Below, one piece after another: positions 57,732 to 64,000 of a stretch of DNA of 64,000 nt. Origin of the DNA: JACKCD01 sp041390905. GTDB lineage: Bacteria; Chloroflexota; Anaerolineae; Promineifilales; Promineifilaceae. Both the position numbers and the translations under genes were made by a program. Every line of letters begins with the position of its first letter. Positions within the stretch are counted from its first letter, which is position 1. The DNA is taken from positions 1,302,001 through 1,366,000 of the forward strand of contig JAWKPA010000012.1 in the NCBI GenBank assembly GCA_041390905.1, read 5' to 3'. The notes under the pieces are model-generated. The model ran no database searches, was not told where the DNA came from, and was given only the letters and a program-made list of their open reading frames with translations.

Positions 57732-58466
57732 ATGACACAACCAACCAACACCCTCCTTGCGATCAACGTGCAGAACGTGGAGCGGGTTTATAACATTGGC
57801 TCCGGGCAGCAGGTTCATGCGCTGCGGGGGATTAATTTAGAGGTGGAAAACGGCCGTTTTGTGGCTCTCAAAGGACGTTCCGGCAGCGGCAAGACAACCC
57901 TGCTCAACTGCCTTGGCGGACTTGACCAGCCCAGTTCCGGCACCATCGAACTATTTGGGCTGCGGCTGGACGCGATGAACGATCGCGACCTGACCCAGTG
58001 GCGGCGCAAGGAAGTCGGCTTTATTTTTCAATCATTTGGGCTGCTGCCCACCCTTTCGGCCTATGAAAATGTGGAGCTGATGCTGCGAATTGCCCGCGCC
58101 CCCCGCCGCCAGCGGCGCGAACGGGCCATGGCTTGTCTGGAATTGGTGGGCATTGGCAAATGGGCCGACCATCGTCCCTATGAAATGTCCGGCGGACAGC
58201 AGCAGCGGGTTGCCATTGCCCGCGCCCTTGCCAACAGCCCCCGGCTGATTCTGGCCGACGAGGCCACCGGGGAACTGGACAGCGAGACGGCGCAGGAGGT
58301 GCTGGCACTGTTCCAGCGCATCGTGCGTGAGGAGCAGCTTACCTTTTTGCTGGCTTCCCACGACAGCCTGGTGGATGAGTACGTGGACGAGGTGCTGCAT
58401 CTGAAAGACGGGCAAATTGTGGAGCGGGCATCCATGCCCGCTCCACCCGCTGATAGCCAACCATGA
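57732..58466 (+). CDS. MacB/LolD-type ABC ATPase
   Basis: A 244-residue ATPase with Walker A GRSGSGKTT (about residue 48), Q-loop GFIFQSFGLLPTLSAYENVE, signature MSGGQQQRVAIARAL, Walker B LILADEATGELD and the H-loop LASHDS. It is the second, normal-length ATPase for the duplicated FtsX permease, probably forming a heterodimer with the 56681 product. In Walker B the usual DEPTG is DEATG. A palindrome near 57850 is read as ENGRF. It is the last gene of the operon. Confidence 0.9.
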   Translation: MTQPTNTLLAINVQNVERVYNIGSGQQVHALRGINLEVENGRFVALKGRSGSGKTTLLNCLGGLDQPSSGTIELFGLRLDAMNDRDLTQWRRKEVGFIFQSFGLLPTLSAYENVELMLRIARAPRRQRRERAMACLELVGIGKWADHRPYEMSGGQQQRVAIARALANSPRLILADEATGELDSETAQEVLALFQRIVREEQLTFLLASHDSLVDEYVDEVLHLKDGQIVERASMPAPPADSQP

Positions 58467-58540
58467 CCGGGCATTTTGGACATTGACAAAATAAGCGGGT
58501 AGAAAATGGCCTTTATCCGTTTATTGTGTTAACCGCCAAC

Positions 58541-60697
58541 ATGCCCGATATACCAGCAGTGAATGCTGCGGAGGATCAGACCCTGTTACAAAACATCACC
58601 CAACTTGAAAACAACCTGTGGGAAGCGGCCGACCAGCTTCGCGCTAACTCCAAACTGACCGCCACCGAATACAGCCTGCCCGTTCTGGGTCTCATCTTTT
58701 TGCGCCACGCCACCAACCGCTACCTCACCGTCAAAGCCGAAATCGAGAAAACGCTGCCCTCCCGTGGCGGCCGTACCCGCCCCCTCACCGCCGCCGATTT
58801 CCAGCAGAAAGCGGCCATCTTTCTGCCCGATGCCGCGCAGTACGAATATCTGGTCAACCTGAGCGGGCAGGAAGATTTGGGTAAGAAGATCAACGACGCC
58901 ATGACCCTCATCGAAGGGCAGGTGGACTTTTTGAAAGGCGCACTGCCCAAAACATACACCCGCTTTGAAAACGAGCTGCTCAACCGCCTGCTGCGCATCT
59001 TTAACCGGGACGCGCTGCGCAAAGCGACCGGGGACGTTTTCGGCCGTATTTACGAATATTTCCTCAACAAATTTGCCATGACCGGGGCGCAGGAAGGGGG
59101 CGAATTTTTCACCCCGTATTCACTGGTGCGCCTCATCGTCAACGTGATTGAGCCACAACAGGGAATTGTGCTGGACCCGGCCCTGGGCAGCGCCGGGATG
59201 TTTGTCCAAACCGGCCACTTTTTGGAAGAGAAGGGCAGCTCCCCCAGCGCCGCGATTACCTTTTACGGGCAGGAGAAGTCAGAAACTAACGTCAATCTGG
59301 CTCGGATGAACATGGCCGTGCATGGGCTGGAAGGCACCCACATCCGCCAGGGCAACACCTTTTATGAGCGGCTGGATCATCTCATTGGCCAATGCCACCG
59401 GGTGATGGCCAATCCGCCGTTTAACGTCGATGGCGTGGACCCCGACCGCATCAAGGGGGACGGCCGTCTCTTCACCCAAAAGAAAATCCCCGGCATTTCC
59501 AGCAAGACCAAGGCGGTGAGCAACGCCAACTATCTGTGGATTCAGTATTTCTACAGCTACCTCAACGCCACCGGCCGCGCCGGGTTTGTTATGGCTTCAT
59601 CGGCCACCGATGCCGGGCATGGCGAGCGGGAGATTCGCCAGCAAATTATCCAGACGGGGCACGTGGATGCGATCATCGCCATTGGCACCAACTTTTTCTA
59701 CACCCGCTCGCTGCCCTGCACGCTCTGGTTTTTTGACAAGGGCAAGCCGGACGGCCGTCTGGACCAGGTGTTGATGATTGACGCTCGCCACATTTACCGC
59801 GTTGTCACCCGCAAGATTCGGGATTTTAGCGATGAGCAATTGGCCAATATCACGGCCATCGTCTGGCTGCACCGGGGGCAGACGGAGCGATTTTTGACGC
59901 TGGTCGGCCGATATTTGAGCCAGGCACAAACGGCCGTTTCCCACCTCCCCACATCCCTCAACCAACTCGATCAGCCATTGGAAGCCCTGCAAACGGCCGT
60001 TGCCCATCTGGCCACCACCGCCCAACCCAACGACGACCTCACCCCCGCCGCCATTGCCGATTTCCAAAAGCAGGTGGCGACGCTGGCCGCCGACGGGCGA
60101 GCCTTCTGGCAGGAGCGGGAGGATTTACTTGCAGATTTGCTAGGCAGGGATGCCCAACGTACAGCGGACATCCTTGTCCGCAACAGTGACCAACACGCCG
60201 CCCGTGAGCGGCTGGACCCATTCATCCCTCGACTCAAGGCACTGCAAAAGAGCCTGACTGCCCTGGTGCGGGAAGCGGGTCGCGCCCGCGATGCCGCCGA
60301 AAAGGAACTCAACGGCCGTTCCGCCACAACCTACGACCACAAAACCGCCCGCACCGCCCTAGCCGACCTGGAAGCCGTCCGCGATGATGCCACCGCTGCC
60401 CTGAAAGCACTGATTTACTGGCACACCCAGGCCAACTGGCTGCAAAGCCGCTTTCCCGATGGCGTGTATACCGACGTGCTGGGGCTGTGCAAAGTGGTGA
60501 GCCGCGCCGATATTGCCAAACACGACGACAGCCTGACCCCCGGCCGTTACGTGGGCGTAGCTCCACTAGAGCAGGAAGACGATGAAGTTTTTGAAGAGAG
60601 GATGCTGGAAATCCATCTTGAATTAGAGGGGCTTAATCAAGATGCATCCGAATTAGCGAATGTTATTTCTGAAAACTTTCGAGATTTAGGATTGTAA
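58541..60697 (+). CDS. hsdM: Type I restriction-modification methyltransferase subunit HsdM
   Basis: A 718-residue N6-adenine methyltransferase subunit. It has an N-terminal HsdM helical domain (NNLWEAADQLRANSKLTATE), GRIYEYFLNKFAM, GEFFTPYSLVRLIV, motif I DPALGSAGMF (residues 212-221) and motif IV NPPFNVDGVD (291-294). A long C-terminal helical tail (about residues 440-718) makes it larger than usual. Motif I normally reads DPACGSGG; the change to ALGSAG is unusual but keeps the first Asp and the glycines. Part of the tail (residues about 535-549) is encoded by a REP-like sequence (60143-60185). A GTG at 58526 is an alternative start. It is the first gene of the hsdM-hsdS-hsdR set. Confidence 0.9.
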   Translation: MPDIPAVNAAEDQTLLQNITQLENNLWEAADQLRANSKLTATEYSLPVLGLIFLRHATNRYLTVKAEIEKTLPSRGGRTRPLTAADFQQKAAIFLPDAAQYEYLVNLSGQEDLGKKINDAMTLIEGQVDFLKGALPKTYTRFENELLNRLLRIFNRDALRKATGDVFGRIYEYFLNKFAMTGAQEGGEFFTPYSLVRLIVNVIEPQQGIVLDPALGSAGMFVQTGHFLEEKGSSPSAAITFYGQEKSETNVNLARMNMAVHGLEGTHIRQGNTFYERLDHLIGQCHRVMANPPFNVDGVDPDRIKGDGRLFTQKKIPGISSKTKAVSNANYLWIQYFYSYLNATGRAGFVMASSATDAGHGEREIRQQIIQTGHVDAIIAIGTNFFYTRSLPCTLWFFDKGKPDGRLDQVLMIDARHIYRVVTRKIRDFSDEQLANITAIVWLHRGQTERFLTLVGRYLSQAQTAVSHLPTSLNQLDQPLEALQTAVAHLATTAQPNDDLTPAAIADFQKQVATLAADGRAFWQEREDLLADLLGRDAQRTADILVRNSDQHAARERLDPFIPRLKALQKSLTALVREAGRARDAAEKELNGRSATTYDHKTARTALADLEAVRDDATAALKALIYWHTQANWLQSRFPDGVYTDVLGLCKVVSRADIAKHDDSLTPGRYVGVAPLEQEDDEVFEERMLEIHLELEGLNQDASELANVISENFRDLGL
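60143..60185. repeat. REP-like sequence inside hsdM
   Basis: GGCAGGGATGCCCAACGTAC then AGCGGACATCCTTGTCCGCA. It matches the REPs flanking the RAYT gene (61900-61943 and 62596-62644) and is translated as GRDAQRTADILVRNSD. Confidence 0.75.
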
Positions 60698-60699
60698 TC

Positions 60700-61116
60700 A
60701 TGTTCAATAGTAGTTGGCGTGAGGTAAAAATAGGTTCGCTAGGCTCTGTGCTTACAGGCAAAACCCCTCCTACTGCAAAGCAACATTATTTTGGACGTGA
60801 TTATCCTTTCATTACTCCTACAGATATTGATGGGATTAAGAGAGAGGTAAAAACGGAAAGATTTCTTTCAGAAAGTGGTAAAGAATATCTTGGAAACCTA
60901 TTGCTTCCTCCAAACACGGTCTGTTTCGTTTGCATCGGTGCTACGATCGGAAAAATGTGCATGACCGATCAGCCTAGCATCACAAATCAACAGGTCAATA
61001 GCATTATTGTTGATGAAGAGAACTTTGATCCCCGATTTGTATATTATGCTCTCAGATACGCGACTCCACGTGTGATAAACGTTTCATCGGGCGCAGCTAC
61101 GACCAAGTTCGATTGA
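60700..61116 (+). pseudogene. hsdS: HsdS specificity subunit, N-terminal fragment (TRD1)
   Basis: A 138-residue frame starting 2 bp after hsdM with MFNSSWREVKIGSLGSVLTG. It contains a first target recognition domain (PFITPTDIDGIKREVKTERF, then CFVCIGATIGKMCMTDQPSI and RYATPRVINVSSGAATTKFD). It stops where the next conserved segment should read ESLKQFRLP. That segment is present one frame away from 61109 and is then cut by a TGA before QEKLLEIL. One extra T (or a two-base loss) and a nonsense or deletion therefore break hsdS. This half carries the sequence recognition for the first half-site. Confidence 0.75.
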
Positions 61117-61159
61117 ATCACTAAAACAGTTCAGATTACCTCGATTCTGACAGGAAAAA

Positions 61160-61891
61160 TTGCTGGAGATTCTTTCGGCGTATGATGACCTGATTGACAA
61201 CAACAACCGGCGCATTGCCCTGCTGGAAGAGGCGATCCACCGGCTGTACCGGGAATGGTTTGTCCACCTGCGTTTTCCCGGCCATGAACACACCCCGGTT
61301 GTGGCTGGTGTGCCGGAGGGTTGGGAGAAACGGCCGTTGGCTGAAATCGCTCACATCAATGCTGAAAGCATTCGTAAAAATAACGCTCCCGAAAACATTG
61401 AATACATTGATATTTCTTCTGTTGGCACCGGTATTATCAACGAAATAAAAGCCATTGATTTTGCTGACGCTCCAAGCAGAGCAAGACGGATTGTTAAGCA
61501 TGGCGATATAATCTGGTCAACGGTCAGGCCAGGAAACAGAGCTTATAGCCTTATCCTAAATCCCAATCCGAATACGATTGCTTCAACGGGATTTGCTGTT
61601 CTCACGGCTCAAATTGTGCCGTTTACCTTTTTGTATCAAGCCGTCATAACCGATGAATTTGTTGAACACATGGCAAAAGTAGCAAAAGGGGCTGCATATC
61701 CTGCTGTTTCAACCAGCGATTTTGAGAAGGTAAAAATCCTTGTGCCGTCACAATCGCTTTTGAATGAATTTGAGCAAATGGCTAAACCAATCGCCCGACA
61801 AACACAGACATTGCGTCTGCAAAATGAAAAGTTACGGGAAGCCCGCGACGCCCTTCTGCCCCGTCTCATGAACGGCAGCCTGCCCGTGTAA
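61160..61891 (+). pseudogene. hsdS: HsdS specificity subunit, C-terminal fragment (central repeat + TRD2)
   Basis: A 243-residue frame whose only possible start is a TTG at 61160. It opens with the central conserved region (LLEILSAYDDLIDNNNRRIA, LLEEAIHRLYREWFVHLRFP). The second recognition domain follows (WEKRPLAEIAHINAESIRKN to YPAVSTSDFEKVKILVPSQS) and then the distal conserved helix (LQNEKLREARDALLPRLMNG). As a half-subunit it has one TRD and two conserved helices and might still assemble. As part of an intact HsdS it is the 3' piece of a broken gene. A palindrome copy is in frame (near 61328). Confidence 0.7.
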
Positions 61892-61899
61892 CCACCCTG

Positions 61900-61943
61900 G
61901 CGGGCAGGGATGCCCGCCGTACGCCGGACATCCCTGTCCGGCA
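61900..61943. repeat. REP hairpin upstream of the RAYT gene
   Basis: GGCGGGCAGGGATGCCCGCC followed by GCCGGACATCCCTGTCCGGC, two small hairpins that also pair with each other through CAGGGATG / CATCCCTG. It lies between hsdS and the RAYT start. Confidence 0.85.
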
Positions 61944-61952
61944 AGAAAAAAG

Positions 61953-62591
61953 ATGAGTTCACTCGACTTCAAACCCTTCTACCGCAAAAACCTCCCCCAC
62001 ATCCAACCGCCGGGGGCCATTCTTTTTGTCACCTTCCGCCTCGCCGATTCCCTGCCACGCCACGTCATCCAGCAGCTCTGCGACGAACGCGATGCCATCG
62101 AAAAACAGATCGCCGCCCTGCCCGACGCCCAACAAAAAATGGAACGTTACCTGGCCCACAAAAAGCAGTTCGCCAAATGGGATCGTTACCTGGACCGTGC
62201 CGATTCCGGCCCGATGTGGCTCAAAGAAACGGCCGTTGCCCAACTCGTCACCAACAGCCTGCACCACCTGGATGGCGATAAATATGATCTTGACTGTTAC
62301 AGCGTGATGAGCAACCATGTGCATGTTGTGTTTCAACCACTGTGGGGGAAAGACGGCCGTTATTTCGCCATCGCCCGCATCATGCACAGCCTCAAAGGGT
62401 ATACGGCGACGGAGGCGAATAAGGTTTTGGGGAGGAACGGCCGTTTTTGGCAAGAAGAAAGCTACGATCACGTCGTCCGCGACGAAGCCGAGCTTAACCG
62501 GATTCGTCAGTACGTTTTGTATAATCCTGTTAAGGCCGGTTTGGTGGATGATCCCAAAGATTGGCCCTGGAGTTACTCTAAATATTGGTGA
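61953..62591 (+). CDS. REP-associated tyrosine transposase (RAYT, Y1 HUH family)
   Basis: A 212-residue single-domain transposase. The HUH motif is SNHVHVVFQP (His122 and His124). HSLKGYTATEANKVLG and FWQEESYDHVVRDEAELNRI follow, then QYVLYNPVKAGLV, where the catalytic Tyr of RAYTs is expected. RAYTs cut and join REP sequences and are usually single-copy domesticated IS200-like enzymes. Here REP hairpins stand immediately on both sides, a REPtron arrangement. It is inserted between hsdS and hsdR in the operon, in the same direction. Three palindrome copies or near-copies are in frame. Confidence 0.88.
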   Translation: MSSLDFKPFYRKNLPHIQPPGAILFVTFRLADSLPRHVIQQLCDERDAIEKQIAALPDAQQKMERYLAHKKQFAKWDRYLDRADSGPMWLKETAVAQLVTNSLHHLDGDKYDLDCYSVMSNHVHVVFQPLWGKDGRYFAIARIMHSLKGYTATEANKVLGRNGRFWQEESYDHVVRDEAELNRIRQYVLYNPVKAGLVDDPKDWPWSYSKYW

Positions 62592-62595
62592 TGGT

Positions 62596-62644
62596 CGGGC
62601 AGGGATGCCCAACGCACGCCGTACACCGGGCATCCCTGCCCGAC
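62596..62644. repeat. REP hairpin downstream of the RAYT gene
   Basis: TCGGGCAGGGATGCCCAACG on the left and CACCGGGCATCCCTGCCCGA on the right, a near-perfect inverted repeat ending 10 bp before the hsdR ATG. Confidence 0.85.
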
Positions 62645-62653
62645 AAAATAACT

Positions 62654-64000
62654 ATGAGTTACGAATACAGCGAAGACCGCCGCGCCCAGCAAACCAGCAG
62701 CGACTTTATGCGCGATGTACTTGGCTGGGAAACCGCCCTCGCCTACAACGACGAAATTCTGGGGCCAGACGGCACCTTTGGCCGCAGCAGCACCCGCGAC
62801 GTGGTCCTCACCCGCTATCTGACCCAGGCCATCCGGCGGCTAAACCCCACCGCGCCCCCCGACCTCATCCCCGAAGCCATCGCCACCCTCACCCGCTACA
62901 ACACCGCCAAAACGCTCACCCACAACAACCAGGACAGCTACACCCTGCTGCGCGACGGACTGCCCCTCACCTGGCGCAACACCCAGGGGGAAGAAGAAAC
63001 CATCCGCCTGCGCCTCTTCGACTTCACCGACCCGGCCAACAACCATTTCCTGGCCATCCGCGAAATGTGGTATGAAGGGCCATACGGCCTCATCCGCCCC
63101 GACATCATGGGCTACGTCAACGGCCTGCCCCTGCTCTTCATCGAATGCAAAAACACCCACAAAAGCCTCAAAGCCGCCTACAACGTCAACCTGGCCAACT
63201 ACAAAGCCAAGCTGCCAGAACTGTTCCACCACAACGCCCTCATCATCCTCACCAACGGCATTGACAGCCGCTTTGGCTCCCTCACCAGCCCCTACGCCTA
63301 CTTCCAGGAATGGAAGCGGCTGCAAGAGGAAGCCGTCGGCCGCGTCGATTGGGAAACGATGCTGCGCGGCATCTGCGCCAAAGACAACTTCCTCGACATC
63401 TTTGAGAACTTCATCCTCTTCGACGACAGCAAAGGGGAAACGCGCAAAATCATCGCCCGCAACCACCAATATTTGGGCGTCAACCGCGCCGTGGAATCGG
63501 CCAAAAAGCGACAGGTGCAGGCGGGCAAGCTGGGCGTCTTCTGGCACACCCAGGGCAGCGGCAAATCATACTCGATGGCCTTCTTCACCCGCAAAATCCA
63601 CCGCAAGCTGCCCGGCAACTTCACTTTCCTCATCCTCACCGACCGCGAAGATTTAGACACCCAAATCTACAAAACCTTTGTCGGCACCGGCGTCGTCAAT
63701 GAAAAAGACCAGTGCCGGGCCACCAGCGGCGTCAACCTCAAGGAGTTGTTGCAGCAAAGCCAGCGCTACGTCTTCAGCCTCATCCAAAAGTTCAACCTGG
63801 ATGAACGCCAGCCCTACACCCCCCGCAGCGAAATCATCGTCATTTCCGATGAAGCCCATCGCACCCAATACGGCCTCTTTGCCCGGCGGCTGCGCCACGC
63901 CCTGCCCAACGCCGCCTACATCGGCTTCACCGGCACCCCCCTCATCAGCGGCCCCGACGACGAGCTGACCAAAGAAACGTTCGGCGATTACGTTTCCACC
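62654..64000 (+). CDS. hsdR: Type I restriction endonuclease subunit HsdR (partial, 5' part)
   Basis: The ATG at 62654 opens a frame continuing past the window end (449 codons visible). The N-terminal nuclease domain has RPDIMGYVNGLPLLFIECKN (Asp, then Glu164-x-Lys166, the PD-(D/E)XK core). The helicase part shows Walker A TQGSGKS (Lys304), LTDREDLDTQI, motif II ISDEAHRT and motif III GFTGTPL. HsdR cleaves DNA after ATP-driven translocation when the site is unmodified. The opening (MSYEYSEDRRAQQTSSDFMR) and the following segment fit a full-length subunit. It lies directly after the right-hand REP, so its ribosome-binding site is poor. Confidence 0.9.
   Translation, partial: MSYEYSEDRRAQQTSSDFMRDVLGWETALAYNDEILGPDGTFGRSSTRDVVLTRYLTQAIRRLNPTAPPDLIPEAIATLTRYNTAKTLTHNNQDSYTLLRDGLPLTWRNTQGEEETIRLRLFDFTDPANNHFLAIREMWYEGPYGLIRPDIMGYVNGLPLLFIECKNTHKSLKAAYNVNLANYKAKLPELFHHNALIILTNGIDSRFGSLTSPYAYFQEWKRLQEEAVGRVDWETMLRGICAKDNFLDIFENFILFDDSKGETRKIIARNHQYLGVNRAVESAKKRQVQAGKLGVFWHTQGSGKSYSMAFFTRKIHRKLPGNFTFLILTDREDLDTQIYKTFVGTGVVNEKDQCRATSGVNLKELLQQSQRYVFSLIQKFNLDERQPYTPRSEIIVISDEAHRTQYGLFARRLRHALPNAAYIGFTGTPLISGPDDELTKETFGDYVST

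Overview
The window reads as a gene-dense, moderately GC-rich chromosome segment of an uncultured or little-studied bacterium. I infer Chloroflexota, probably Anaerolineae-like. The support is Thr/Pro-linker lipoproteins with WD40-like propellers, a T-box leader, a YugP-type metallopeptidase, a MacAB-like exporter with two ATPases, and abundant intergenic hairpins. There is no rRNA, no tRNA that I could find, no phage and no CRISPR array. The dominant sequence-level feature is a perfect palindrome, AACGGCCGTT (often GGAAACGGCCGTTTCC). By eye it occurs about 75 times in 64 kb, inside and between genes, like a highly iterated palindrome (HIP1-type) system with a different core.

Layout. 0-17 kb is mostly housekeeping and metabolic genes: an AAA/DUF4143 ATPase, a propeller lipoprotein, a nitrilase, EttA, an isochorismatase-fold hydrolase, an FtsH-like protease, a YugP peptidase with a 57-aa membrane partner, ornithine aminotransferase behind a possible attenuator, and an XRE/membrane-protein pair. 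17-25 kb is an accessory island: a methyltransferase, two YgiT-type genes, a cytosine-5 methyltransferase with a C-terminally truncated SacI-like endonuclease, a decayed ABC exporter, a TumE toxin with an early stop beside its intact antitoxin, and HigBA. Three ~75-bp repeats sit at the 3' sides of the toxin-antitoxin modules. 25-39 kb holds a propeller lipoprotein with an S41-like PDZ protein that seems to lack its catalytic residues, an Eis-like acetyltransferase, signal peptidase I, OsmC, a PaaI-like thioesterase, SbcCD and a Kelch protein. 39-46 kb holds IleRS, an AlbA_2/Schlafen-like protein, and an AlaX editing protein behind a T-box riboswitch. 46-52 kb holds two lone receiver domains around a metallo-beta-lactamase-fold enzyme, FolD, a MalY/PatB-type enzyme and a DedA protein. 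52-58 kb is a MacAB-like export operon. 58.5-64 kb is a type I restriction-modification operon (hsdM, broken hsdS, hsdR) with a RAYT transposase and its REP hairpins inserted, one REP lying inside the hsdM reading frame.

The intergenic space carries at least five repeat families besides the palindrome: (1) a 92-94-bp element with GGGTTC/GAACCC ends and 3-bp flanking duplications in three of four copies, MITE-like; (2) the ~75-bp toxin-antitoxin-linked element; (3) hairpins whose arms are 7-8-bp tandem repeats, which sit at most operon junctions and often touch the next start codon; (4) GTCATTYCGA hairpins; (5) the RAYT-linked REPs. All positions were read by eye, and family assignments rest on recognised motifs rather than database searches.
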